In this document: positions 55,318-63,653 of the stretch, in pieces
Layout of the letters: the number at the start of each line of letters is the position of its first letter
How positions within the stretch are numbered: position 1 is the first letter of the stretch
Source: Paraclostridium tenue
Lineage (GTDB): Bacteria > Bacillota > Clostridia > Peptostreptococcales > Peptostreptococcaceae
Assembly: GCF_015668515.1 (NCBI RefSeq)
Contig: NZ_JADPFO010000004.1
Location: 103,127-167,126, forward strand
Direction of reading: 5' to 3'
Length of the DNA: 64,000 nt
The notes under the pieces: generated by a model
Databases searched by the model: none
What the model saw: the letters and a program-made list of their open reading frames with translations, nothing else
Told to the model about the DNA's origin: nothing
Program-made: the position numbers and the translations under genes

Positions 55318-56265
55318 ATGACTTTATTAGTTTTTGGTCATAAAAATCCTGATACAGATTCAATCTGTTCAGCAATATCTTTAGCATACTTAAAAAATAA
55401 ATTAGGACAATCAGCTAAGGCTTATGCTTTAGGAGAAGTTAGAAAAGAAGCTCAATTCGTTTTAGACTACTTCAAAGTTGATGCCCCAACTGTATTAACT
55501 TCTATATCAAATATATGCATTGATGATGCTAACTTAGTACTAGAAGGTAAACCTCAAGTTATATTAGTTGACCACAATGAGTACGGACAAAGCATAGATG
55601 GACTAGAAGATGCTGATTTAGTAGAAGTTGTTGATCATCATAAATTAGGAGGATTAAAAACAGATACTCCTTTATCAATGAGATTAATGCCTGTTGGATG
55701 TACTTGTACAATAATAACTCAAATGTTTAAAGAAAATAATGTTGAAATACCTTATGAAATAGCTGGTCTTTTAATGTCTGCTATATTATCAGATACATTA
55801 TTATTTAAATCTCCAACAACTACAGATATGGATAAAAAAGCTGTTGAAGAATTAAATAAAATAGTTAAAGTAGATGTTGAAAAATACGCTATGGATATGT
55901 TTAAAGCTGGTACATCATTAGATGGATTTACTGTTGAAGAAATAGTAAATATGGACTTTAAACCATTTGATATGGAAGGCAAAAAGGTAGGAATAGGACA
56001 AGTATTTACTTTAGATATAGATGCAGTTCTTAATAAGCAAGATGAATTTTTAAGTTATATAAATGGAACTGACTTTGATATGTTATTATTAGCAGTAACA
56101 GATATAATAAAAGAAGGTTCATATTTAATATACAAAGCTGAAGATAAAATAATATCTGATGCATTTAAAGTAAATGCTTCTCAAGGAGTATTTGTTGAAG
56201 GTGCGGTTTCAAGAAAGAAACAATTAGTTCCAAATTTAACAGAAGCAGTTAAGAAAAATATATAA
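55318..56265 (+). CDS. ppaC: Manganese-dependent inorganic pyrophosphatase (family II)
   Basis: This 315-aa DHH-superfamily enzyme hydrolyses pyrophosphate and pulls biosynthetic reactions forward. The signatures FGHKNPDTDSICSAI (His/Asp metal ligands), LVDHNEYGQS and VVDHHKLGG are complete, and the C-terminal DHHA2 domain ends with VSRKKQLVPNLTEA. No CBS insert is present, so it is the unregulated form. A strong AAAGGAG site precedes the ATG. Confidence 0.97.
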   Translation: MTLLVFGHKNPDTDSICSAISLAYLKNKLGQSAKAYALGEVRKEAQFVLDYFKVDAPTVLTSISNICIDDANLVLEGKPQVILVDHNEYGQSIDGLEDADLVEVVDHHKLGGLKTDTPLSMRLMPVGCTCTIITQMFKENNVEIPYEIAGLLMSAILSDTLLFKSPTTTDMDKKAVEELNKIVKVDVEKYAMDMFKAGTSLDGFTVEEIVNMDFKPFDMEGKKVGIGQVFTLDIDAVLNKQDEFLSYINGTDFDMLLLAVTDIIKEGSYLIYKAEDKIISDAFKVNASQGVFVEGAVSRKKQLVPNLTEAVKKNI

Positions 56266-56275
56266 TTTTAAAATA

Positions 56276-56320
56276 TAAAAAAAAGAGATTCTTAAACTTA
56301 AGAATCTCTTTTTTTTTATA
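56276..56320. terminator. Bidirectional terminator between ppaC and the cyclophilin gene
   Basis: A stem AAAGAGATTCTTAA / TTAAGAATCTCTTT with A and T runs on both sides lies between convergent genes. Confidence 0.92.
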
Positions 56321-56338
56321 ACCATATATAATATACAA

Positions 56339-56863
56339 TTAAATTTTTTCTACGTCAGAATAATCTTTTCCAAATGTTTCAACTGTAACTTTTTTCATTA
56401 CTTGTGGAGTTTGAGGTTTATCCATTCTATCAGTTTTAACAGAAGCTATTTCATCTACAACATCAAGACCTTCTATTATTCTACCAAATGATGCATATTG
56501 TCCATCTAGGTGTGGAGAATTTGCATGCATTAAGAAAAATTGTGAACCAGCAGAATTTGGAGCCATTGTTCTAGCCATTGATATAACTCCTCTTTCATGC
56601 TTTAAGTTGTTAGTATGTCCATTTTGAGTAAATTCTCCTTTTATAGAGTATCCAGGTCCACCCATTCCATTTCCATTAGGGCATCCTCCTTGTATCATAA
56701 ATCCAGGTATAACTCTGTGGAATGTAACTCCATCATAGTATCCTGACTCTACTAAAGATACAAAGTTTTTAACTGTATTTGGAGCTATATGTGGATATAA
56801 CTCAACTTTTATTTGCTTTCCATTTTCCATTTCTATAGTTACTATAGGATTTTTATTTTCCAT
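56339..56863 (-). CDS. ppiB: Peptidyl-prolyl cis-trans isomerase, cyclophilin type
   Basis: This 174-aa cytosolic enzyme accelerates proline isomerisation in folding. The cyclophilin segments YYDGVTFHRVIPGFMIQGG, ISMARTMAPNSAGSQFF and LDGQYASFGRIIEGLDVV are complete, including the active-site Arg and Phe. It lacks a signal peptide. It is a single gene. Confidence 0.96.
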   Translation of the reverse strand: MENKNPIVTIEMENGKQIKVELYPHIAPNTVKNFVSLVESGYYDGVTFHRVIPGFMIQGGCPNGNGMGGPGYSIKGEFTQNGHTNNLKHERGVISMARTMAPNSAGSQFFLMHANSPHLDGQYASFGRIIEGLDVVDEIASVKTDRMDKPQTPQVMKKVTVETFGKDYSDVEKI

Positions 56864-56935
56864 TTTATGTACTTCCTTTCTTATGAGTTTTATATTCTCA
56901 TTTTATATTATATACCAATAACACTAAAAAATCAC

Positions 56936-56970
56936 AAAAATAAGCTACTTATTTTAGTAGCTTATTTTTC
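56936..56970 (-). terminator. Terminator after the P-loop ATPase gene
   Basis: The stem AAATAAGCTAC / GTAGCTTATTT with an eight-base loop has a U-rich run on the minus strand. Confidence 0.75.
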
Positions 56971-57549
56971 ATTTAATAATGCAGTTTCTTCATAATTTAT
57001 ATCTAATAAATCTAATATTTGCTTAGCTCTATCTTTCGTAGATCCTGAAACTTCTATATAATTTATATTCTCTGCTTTTAAGAAACTTAATATAGCTTCA
57101 TCGATTTTAATAGCTATACTTTCATCTTGCCATCTTACTCCATCTTTAACATATCCAAATTCTCTAGGAACGTATATTATCATATCATAGTTTTGTATAT
57201 CTTCTAATGCTAAACAATATAAATCCTTTAAAATTTGAATCTCTTTTTGAGTTCTTTTTCTATCTCCTAGCATAAATCTACCGTATATGTAAGGTACAAA
57301 TGTAGCATAATCTGTAAGTGCATAATCAAATGCTGATAAATCGTCTTCTATTTTCTTTTGCCCTAAATATATACCATACTGCTCAGATATAGTTTCTATC
57401 ATACCCTTATCTCTTAAATATTCAGTAGAGTATTCTAAAGCATATCCTACATCTAATCCAGATATCTTCATTTCTACATATAAGTGTTGTATTAATGTTG
57501 TCTTTCCGCATCTAGGTCCACCTAGTACAGCAATTCTTTTAGTTGCCAT
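56962..57549 (-). CDS. P-loop NTPase, NadR-kinase/AAA_28-like
   Basis: This 195-aa P-loop protein has Walker A GGPRCGKTT (~10-18) and a likely Walker B YDMIIYVP (~118). The order of elements, with an ALEYSTEYLRD segment after the first strand, resembles AAA_28 or NadR-type nucleoside kinases and thymidylate kinase-like proteins. The substrate is unknown. It is a single-gene unit. Confidence 0.75.
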   Translation of the reverse strand: MATKRIAVLGGPRCGKTTLIQHLYVEMKISGLDVGYALEYSTEYLRDKGMIETISEQYGIYLGQKKIEDDLSAFDYALTDYATFVPYIYGRFMLGDRKRTQKEIQILKDLYCLALEDIQNYDMIIYVPREFGYVKDGVRWQDESIAIKIDEAILSFLKAENINYIEVSGSTKDRAKQILDLLDINYEETALLNEK

Positions 57550-57649
57550 AATTTATATCAACTCCATATTTTATATTTCAAAATTAGAACTTTTTTATTA
57601 TACTAATATACGACAATTTATTCAATGTTTTTAATATAATTGTAGTTAT

Positions 57650-58399
57650 TTACAAATTAATATCCATATTTTTTACAATTTCATAACCTTCATTAAATAT
57701 CTTCTTACAAAACTCACCTTCAAATCTTAGAGTAGCATTTTTTTCAAATATAGTATTTGGTCTTATAATAATTATATCTTCCTCTTTATATATGTTCTTT
57801 ATATCTTCTGGTAATTCATAATCATGTTTCATAGTTATAACTATTATTTTATCCATTTTAGCTTCTATTAAGGGCTTTATTAAAACATTATTTAATATAC
57901 CCCCATCTAATTTATATCCATCATATAACCCCTCTATTAAATCTTTGCCAAATTGTTCAAAAGGCTTTAACTCTTTTGACGGTCTAAACGGAAGTAATGA
58001 ACTATATTTTATACTTAATAATGCATCTTCATAACTTAGTTCAGATATATCTACTATTTTTTCTTCTAATTTTGAATTTTCAACTTCCACATAATTGATA
58101 TAGCAAGGTTTTGAATAACTTGAGTTGTTGATTAATCCTCTTAATTCATCAATTGCTAAAGAATTATCCACAGTATTATCAACTATTTTGATACCGTTTT
58201 CACCAATTTTCTGAATGTTTATCCACATTTCTTTCAACTTGTTAACATTTTCTGTGTATATATAATATCCATTTATAGCCCCTATAGATGTTCCAGCTAT
58301 AGCATCAAATTTTATTCCTTTTTCATATAATCCATATATAACTCCAGCTTGAAATGCTCCTTTAGCCCCTCCGCCTGCTAGGCATAAACCTGTCTTCAT
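57650..58399 (-). CDS. Patatin-like phospholipase
   Basis: This 249-aa protein has the patatin oxyanion motif [10 protein letters not shown] (~7-16), the nucleophile elbow GTSIG (Ser38), and the catalytic Asp in KLDGGILNN. It probably hydrolyses lipid acyl esters; the physiological substrate is unknown. No signal peptide is visible, so it acts from the cytosol. It is a single gene upstream of the ATPase gene. Confidence 0.9.
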   Translation of the reverse strand: MKTGLCLAGGGAKGAFQAGVIYGLYEKGIKFDAIAGTSIGAINGYYIYTENVNKLKEMWINIQKIGENGIKIVDNTVDNSLAIDELRGLINNSSYSKPCYINYVEVENSKLEEKIVDISELSYEDALLSIKYSSLLPFRPSKELKPFEQFGKDLIEGLYDGYKLDGGILNNVLIKPLIEAKMDKIIVITMKHDYELPEDIKNIYKEEDIIIIRPNTIFEKNATLRFEGEFCKKIFNEGYEIVKNMDINL

Positions 58400-58445
58400 C
58401 TAAAATCACTCCTATTCTTTTTCCTATATTTATTTTCATTAATGA

Positions 58446-58490
58446 TTATAGGGGATGTCTAAAAGTAAAATACTTTTTATACATCCCCTA
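58446..58490 (-). terminator. Possible terminator after the M18 aminopeptidase gene
   Basis: The stem AGGGGATGT / ACATCCCCT (58449-58457 with 58481-58489) encloses a smaller AAAAGTA-type hairpin. On the minus strand the U run is poor, so it may be only a structural element. Confidence 0.45.
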
Positions 58491-58512
58491 ACTTTAACTT
58501 TTTTTATTAATT

Positions 58513-59811
58513 TTATAATTCATAAAATGTTTTAAAAGTTTTATATATATCCATATGATCTTCTACACATCCTAATTCTCTTATAGAATGCATAGCAAGT
58601 ATCGGACTTCCTACATCTACTGATGGTATATCTATATGTGTAGATGATATAGGTCCTATTGTACTTCCACCTCTTACATCAGATCTATTAACAAATTCTT
58701 GGCAATTAACTCCAGCTTCTTTACATATAGATTTATAAACAGCTGTAGATTGACTATCACTTGTATATGCTTGATTTGCATTTATTTTTATAACTGGTCC
58801 TTTACCCATAACTGCTCTATTCGTTGGATCATGTTTTTCTGAAACATTAGGATGAACAGCATGTGCAAGATCAGCAGATATTATAAATGAGGAATATAAG
58901 CTTCTAAAGAATTCTTCTCTACTTTGACCTAAACATAAAGATATTCTTTCTAATACATTTATTAGCATATTAGAATCTGCTCCTTGCTTAGTTGAACTTC
59001 CTACTTCTTCATTGTCAAATACCGATACTACATTAACGCCTCTTGAAGGTTTAGAATCTATTAATGCATGTAAACTAGCATGTGCCATAGATAAATTATC
59101 TAGTCTTCCACAAGATATCATTTCTTCATTTGGTCCTATTAGCATACCTTTTTCATATTCATATAAAAATAAATCAAAATCAAGTATTTCTTCTACTTTT
59201 CTTCCTAACTCATTAGCTATAGTTTTTATTAAGAAATTATCTTTTTCTAATGTATCATTTAATAATCCTACTAATGGCAACATATCCTTTTGCTTATTTA
59301 AAGCTACGCCTTCATTTACTTGTCTATTCATGTGTATAGCTAAATTAGGTATTATACATATAGGTCTATTTATATTTATTAAAGTTTCAACAGGTCTTAG
59401 TATATCTTCTCCTTTTAATATAACTCTACCTGCTATAGCTAGTGGTCTATCTAACCAAGTGTTTAATATAGGTCCTCCATAGCATTCTGTATTTAGTTTT
59501 AAATAAGTTTTTTCAACTTCCATCTCTGGATTTGGTTTAATTCTAAATGAAGGTGAATCTGAATGAGAACCTATTATTCTAAATCCATCCTCTTTTAAAT
59601 TATCAGTATCAACAGTAAAAGCTATTATAGCTGATGAATTTTTAGTTGTGTAATACTTTCCGCCTTTTTCTATAGTCCACTTGTCTCTAGCATCAAGTTT
59701 TTTAAATCCATTCAATTTTAATAATTCTTCTGATGTTTCTACTGAATGAAAAGCTGTTGGACTTTTCTCTATAAACCCGATTAAATTTCTAGCAAATTCT
59801 TTTGAATTCAT
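58513..59811 (-). CDS. apeB: M18 family aminopeptidase
   Basis: This 432-aa zinc aminopeptidase has the family segments IIGSHSDSPSFRIKPNP, DNEEVGSSTKQGADSN, and RSDVRGGSTIGPISSTH, which hold the metal-binding His, Asp and Glu. It should act on N-terminal acidic residues as aspartyl aminopeptidase does. It lies 28 nt after pcrA in the same direction, so read-through from pcrA is likely. Confidence 0.93.
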   Translation of the reverse strand: MNSKEFARNLIGFIEKSPTAFHSVETSEELLKLNGFKKLDARDKWTIEKGGKYYTTKNSSAIIAFTVDTDNLKEDGFRIIGSHSDSPSFRIKPNPEMEVEKTYLKLNTECYGGPILNTWLDRPLAIAGRVILKGEDILRPVETLININRPICIIPNLAIHMNRQVNEGVALNKQKDMLPLVGLLNDTLEKDNFLIKTIANELGRKVEEILDFDLFLYEYEKGMLIGPNEEMISCGRLDNLSMAHASLHALIDSKPSRGVNVVSVFDNEEVGSSTKQGADSNMLINVLERISLCLGQSREEFFRSLYSSFIISADLAHAVHPNVSEKHDPTNRAVMGKGPVIKINANQAYTSDSQSTAVYKSICKEAGVNCQEFVNRSDVRGGSTIGPISSTHIDIPSVDVGSPILAMHSIRELGCVEDHMDIYKTFKTFYEL

Positions 59812-59839
59812 ATTAAATCCCCCTTAATTATATTAAATT

Positions 59840-62062
59840 TTATAGTAAATCTAATGTAGTGTATTCTTTATTTATTTTCTTTATACCTTGATTATTAAAA
59901 GCTATTGTTAAATCAGAGCCAGAAGCTGCTACTACAGTTCCTACCCCAAACTTAGGATGATGAACCTTAGAACCTAATTTTATATCATCAACATTAGATT
60001 CAGTTTTACTTTCTTTTATAGTAGCATTAACCTTACTTGCAACATTTGCCTTATTCATAGACTTCATATATTTTTGCTTATACTTATCTAATATATTGTA
60101 ATTTGCTTTAGAATAACTTAGCTCATGCTCCTCTTTATTTAATTTTTCTATGCACTCTTCTGGTAATTCCTCCATAAATCTTGATTGTATAGATGGATTA
60201 GTTTTTCCATAAAGAGTTCTTTTCTTTGTAAGTGTCATATATAACTCTTTTTTAGCTCTTGTTATCCCAACATAGCAAAGTCTTCTCTCCTCTTCTATAT
60301 CTGACTCACTCATAGATCTTACGGCCCTTGATATTGGGAATAATCCTTCTTCCATACCAACTAAATAAACTACAGGAAACTCTAGTCCTTTAGATGTATG
60401 TATAGTCATAAGAGATACTCTATCGTCTTCTTCATCATCACTTTCTGAAGAAGTAAGAGCAACATTAGTTAAGAAAGTTTCTAAATCTTTTTCTTCACTA
60501 GTATTTTCAAATTCTATAGCTATAGATATAAACTCTTTTAAGTTATCTATTCTATCTTGAGATTCTTCACTTTTATCTTTTTCAAGTTCATCTAAATACC
60601 CTGTAACATCAAGTACCTTTTCTATAAGCTTACTTACGGAATAAGCATCTTTTATTACTCTAAGTGTTCCTATTAAATCTACAAATCCATTTATATTTGC
60701 TCTAGCTTTTGTAGATATATCTGAATTAGTATCTACATCTAAAAGCACAGAAAATATACTTTCTTGTCTTAAACTTGCTCTATCTTCTATTTTTTCTATA
60801 GTTCTAAGTCCAATTCCTCTTTTAGGTACATTTATTATTCTTTTTAAAGATATATCATCTTGTACATTTTGAAGAACTCTTAAATAAGCAACTAAATCCT
60901 TTATCTCTTTTCTTTCATAGAATTTAGTACCACCATATATATTATAAGGTATTTGACTTCTATTTAAAGCATCTTCTATAGCACGTGCCTGTGCATTTGC
61001 TCTGTATAGTACTGCAAAATCTTTGAAAGGTTTATTTTCTTTTCTATGGATTCTCCATATATTATCAGCTACAAAATCAGCTTCTTCCATTTCATCATTT
61101 GCAACTTGTATCTTTATTTTTTCCCCTTCTTTTTGCTCACTCCACAGTTTTTTTCTTTTTCTTTCTATATTGTTAGATATAACTGTATTTGCAGCATCCA
61201 ATATGACTTGAGTTGATCTATAATTTTGTTCTAATTTTACAACATGAACATCTTCATAATCTCTTTCAAATTCAAGTATATTTCTTATATCTGCACCTCT
61301 CCAACCATATATACTTTGGTCATCGTCTCCAACAACACATATATTTTGATGCTCTTTAGCTAATAATTTTATAAATTCATATTGAGCTTTGCTTGTATCT
61401 TGATACTCATCAACCATTATATATTTAAATTTATTTCTATAATAAGCTAGTACACTTTCTTCAGTCTTTAACAATTCTACTGTCTTTATTATTAAGTCAT
61501 CAAAGTCAAGTGCACTATTTCTTTTTAATCTATCTTGATAAAGTGTATATACATCAGCAATTTTACTCATTCTAGCATCATTTCTATGCATATCCTTATA
61601 TTCTTTAGGAGTTAGTAATTTATCTTTTGCTCCAGATATATAACTTATAACAACTTTAGGCTCAAATGCTTTGTCACTTAAATTAAGTTCTTTTAAACAA
61701 TCTTTAACTAAAGTTACTTGGTCTGAACTATCATATATAACAAAAGATCTATTATAGCCTATTCTATTTATATCTTTTCTAAGCATTCTAACACAGCATG
61801 AGTGGAAAGTTGTTATCCACATATCTTTTACATCTGAATCTATGGTTTCTTCAACTCTTTCCTTCATTTCATTTGCCGCTTTATTTGTGAATGTTATTGC
61901 TAATATATTACTAGGATGTACTCCTTTATTTTTCATAAGATGAGCTATTCTAGTTGTTAAAACTCTCGTTTTTCCAGATCCAGCTCCTGCTAATATAAGT
62001 ACTGGTCCTTCTGTTTTAAGTACCGCTTCTTTTTGGGCGGGGTTTAGCGAATCTATATCCAT
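59840..62062 (-). CDS. pcrA: ATP-dependent DNA helicase PcrA/UvrD
   Basis: This 740-aa superfamily 1A helicase unwinds DNA 3'-5' in repair and rolling-circle replication and removes RecA. It has motif I GAGSGKTRVL, motif II DEYQDTS, motif III GDDDQSIYGWRG, motif IV QNYRS, and motif VI VGITRAKKEL. The C-terminal tail ends with a tudor-like segment GSKVHHPKFGVGTVV, which in other species binds RNA polymerase. It has its own promoter at 62095-62123 and leads apeB. Confidence 0.97.
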   Translation of the reverse strand: MDIDSLNPAQKEAVLKTEGPVLILAGAGSGKTRVLTTRIAHLMKNKGVHPSNILAITFTNKAANEMKERVEETIDSDVKDMWITTFHSCCVRMLRKDINRIGYNRSFVIYDSSDQVTLVKDCLKELNLSDKAFEPKVVISYISGAKDKLLTPKEYKDMHRNDARMSKIADVYTLYQDRLKRNSALDFDDLIIKTVELLKTEESVLAYYRNKFKYIMVDEYQDTSKAQYEFIKLLAKEHQNICVVGDDDQSIYGWRGADIRNILEFERDYEDVHVVKLEQNYRSTQVILDAANTVISNNIERKRKKLWSEQKEGEKIKIQVANDEMEEADFVADNIWRIHRKENKPFKDFAVLYRANAQARAIEDALNRSQIPYNIYGGTKFYERKEIKDLVAYLRVLQNVQDDISLKRIINVPKRGIGLRTIEKIEDRASLRQESIFSVLLDVDTNSDISTKARANINGFVDLIGTLRVIKDAYSVSKLIEKVLDVTGYLDELEKDKSEESQDRIDNLKEFISIAIEFENTSEEKDLETFLTNVALTSSESDDEEDDRVSLMTIHTSKGLEFPVVYLVGMEEGLFPISRAVRSMSESDIEEERRLCYVGITRAKKELYMTLTKKRTLYGKTNPSIQSRFMEELPEECIEKLNKEEHELSYSKANYNILDKYKQKYMKSMNKANVASKVNATIKESKTESNVDDIKLGSKVHHPKFGVGTVVAASGSDLTIAFNNQGIKKINKEYTTLDLL

Positions 62063-62094
62063 TAATTACCTCCTACAGTCAATGTTATATGTAT

Positions 62095-62123
62095 ATTTTA
62101 ATCTATTATCTATATTAATTCAA
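62095..62123 (-). promoter_or_regulatory. Sigma-A promoter of pcrA
   Basis: On the minus strand TTGAAT (complement of 62118-62123) and TAAAAT (complement of 62095-62100) are separated by 17 nt, downstream of the second terminator. pcrA can therefore be transcribed independently of the cobalamin riboswitch. Confidence 0.6.
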
Positions 62124-62197
62124 ATTTATTAATTCTACATATTAATGATATCCATAATTTACAATCTTTAAAATCATATCGTCTTTATAATTAAATA

Positions 62198-62227
62198 AAA
62201 ACTCCTTAGATAAAATCTAAGGAGCTA
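62198..62227 (-). terminator. Second terminator downstream of the cobalamin riboswitch
   Basis: A perfect 10-bp stem (62202-62211 with 62215-62224) is followed on the minus strand by TTTTTATTT. Confidence 0.9.
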
Positions 62228-62305
62228 AAGTTAGGCTAAAATATAATTTCTTTATTTATATTAATCTAATAAGATTAGGGGCTTAATTATATATTAGGAT
62301 TTAAA

Positions 62306-62331
62306 ATAAAAAAATCCCAATACCGGGATTA
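62306..62331 (-). terminator. Riboswitch expression-platform terminator
   Basis: The stem AATCCC / GGGATT (62313-62318 with 62325-62330) is followed by seven U on the minus strand, about 110 nt past the aptamer. A longer hairpin (62349-62359 with 62385-62402) lies between it and the aptamer and could act in switching. Confidence 0.75.
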
Positions 62332-62431
62332 GGATTAATATAACTTAATAGTTTGTATACAAAATAATCATCATCAACTTATTATATACAAATTTTAAAC
62401 TATTTTCCTTCACCCCGAAGAAATTAATTTA

Positions 62432-62601
62432 TATATTATAGGCAGGTCTCCTGGCTTAGCTTCATCTTACTACTTTTCCTTCCCATAACTTATATTAAGT
62501 CACAGTGGTATAAAAAGTTTCATCAGCATAACAGTAGCGGGGGCTGCAGAGGATTTTAACCTCTTTCCCTATTAATTTTATAAATAAAAACCTATAATAT
62601 A
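62432..62601 (-). promoter_or_regulatory. Cobalamin (B12) riboswitch, orphan
   Basis: The minus strand shows the B12 box AGCCAGGAGACCTGCC (complement of 62441-62456) and the conserved core CAGCCCCCGCTACTG (complement near 62534-62548), CCACTG and GGGAAGG elements. An 11-bp P1 stem (TATATTATAGG / CCTATAATATA, 62432-62442 with 62591-62601) closes the aptamer. No open reading frame follows before two terminators and pcrA. Binding of adenosylcobalamin or another corrinoid should control a short transcript of ~200-400 nt. Confidence 0.95.
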
Positions 62602-62877
62602 GTATATTAAATTTTCATCATATGTAATAGTATTCTATAAAAATATTATTACTCCTTTATTTATATTTAGATATCTTTATATTTTAATCATATTATATTT
62701 AAACTAGTATTATTACAGTATAAAGATATTTATCTAAAAATTTAGTTTGATAAAATCCTTTAACCATATTTACTAATTTAATTTCTTATACATCATCCAA
62801 CGACTAAAATTGCCTATTTAGTATTTTGTCTAATGCAATTTATACTTTCTATTTACTTAAATATATTGAAAATAAAT
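62602..62877. other. Non-coding gap upstream of the cobalamin riboswitch
   Basis: This ~276-nt AT-rich stretch lies between the rubrerythrin terminator and the riboswitch, and should hold the riboswitch promoter, which I could not place. It contains an inverted repeat (ATATCTTTATA 62671-62681 and TATAAAGATAT 62719-62729). No gene is supported. Confidence 0.5.
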
Positions 62878-62909
62878 AAGGAAGAAATCTATTTAGATTT
62901 CCTCCTTTA
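62876..62909 (-). terminator. Terminator after the first rubrerythrin gene
   Basis: The stem AAGGA.GAAATCT / AGATTTC.TCCTT (62878-62907) has an A-rich left flank (U-rich on the minus strand). Confidence 0.75.
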
Positions 62910-62913
62910 TATA

Positions 62914-63459
62914 TTATTTCCCAAAATGTCTATTTAATAATCCTAAGAATGCTTTACCATGTCTAGCTTCATCTTTACACATTTCATGAACTGTATCATG
63001 TATAGCATCTAATCCTAATTCTTTAGCTTTCTTAGCTAATTTTAATTTTCCGTCAGTTGCTCCGTATTCTGCTTCTACTCTTGCTTTTAAGTTAGCTTGA
63101 GTATCTGCTACTACTACTTCGCCTAATAATTCAGCAAATTTAGCTGCATGTTCTGCTTCTTCAAATGCTATTCTCTTATAAGCTTCTGCTACTTCTGGAT
63201 ATCCTTCTCTATCTGCTTGACGACTCATTGCTAAGTACATTCCTACTTCTGTACATTCTCCTACAAAGTTAGCTCTTAATCCTTCTACTACTTCTGGATC
63301 TACGCCTTGTGCTACACCTATTCTATGTTCATCAGCCCAAGTCATTTCACCTTTCATTTCTTCAAACTTACTAGCTGGTGCTTTACATATAGGGCACACT
63401 TCTGGTGGCATTTCTCCTTCATGTATATATCCACATATTGTACAAACAAATTTTTTCAT
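62914..63459 (-). CDS. rbr: Reverse rubrerythrin
   Basis: This 181-aa oxygen-defence protein has a rubredoxin domain first ([20 protein letters not shown], Cys-x2-Cys pairs at ~5-25) and then a ferritin-like di-iron domain (~50-181, with [15 protein letters not shown] and DEARHGKAF). This order is the reverse rubrerythrin of clostridia, which uses NADH-derived electrons to reduce H2O2 and O2. The ATG ending at 63459 follows AGGAGG; the longer frame to 63510 adds unrelated residues. A nearly identical gene lies just upstream. No PerR box was recognised. Confidence 0.95.
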   Translation of the reverse strand: MKKFVCTICGYIHEGEMPPEVCPICKAPASKFEEMKGEMTWADEHRIGVAQGVDPEVVEGLRANFVGECTEVGMYLAMSRQADREGYPEVAEAYKRIAFEEAEHAAKFAELLGEVVVADTQANLKARVEAEYGATDGKLKLAKKAKELGLDAIHDTVHEMCKDEARHGKAFLGLLNRHFGK

Positions 63460-63609
63460 ATTTATAATCCTCCTAAATTTATATAAACTTTTTATTAATT
63501 TCCCTATCAATTCAACCTTTAATTTTGTTAACTTTTGACTTTACTCATATATATACTACCCTATATTACTATATTAAATCATAAATTTCAAAATTTTTCT
63601 GATTTTTAG

Positions 63610-63653
63610 TTAATATAATAAGAGGAATTATATAATTCCTCTTATTATATTAT
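63610..63653 (-). terminator. Possible terminator after the second rubrerythrin gene
   Basis: A perfect palindrome (63612-63651) overlaps the stop codon of the upstream rubrerythrin gene. The U run is weak. Confidence 0.6.

Noticed and set aside
1406..61211. Many plus-strand open frames opposite known genes (for example 1406-1588, 2389-2706, 7546-7800, 59012-59482).
   Set aside because: They lie antisense to genes with clear homology, have no ribosome-binding sites, and mostly encode hydrophobic, low-complexity shadows.
62226..62431. ANTAR-binding dual hairpins after the riboswitch, as in EutX/Rli55.
   Set aside because: The visible hairpins have GGTATT, TATT or TTT loops; the typical six-base loop with A1 and G4 is absent.
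62063..62601. Direct control of pcrA by the cobalamin riboswitch.
   Set aside because: Two terminators and a separate promoter (62095-62123) lie between the aptamer and pcrA, and no link between PcrA and B12 is known.
62671..62729. Inverted repeat upstream of the riboswitch as an operator or terminator.
   Set aside because: It is made of A/T only, has a long loop and no U run, and could be chance in this composition.
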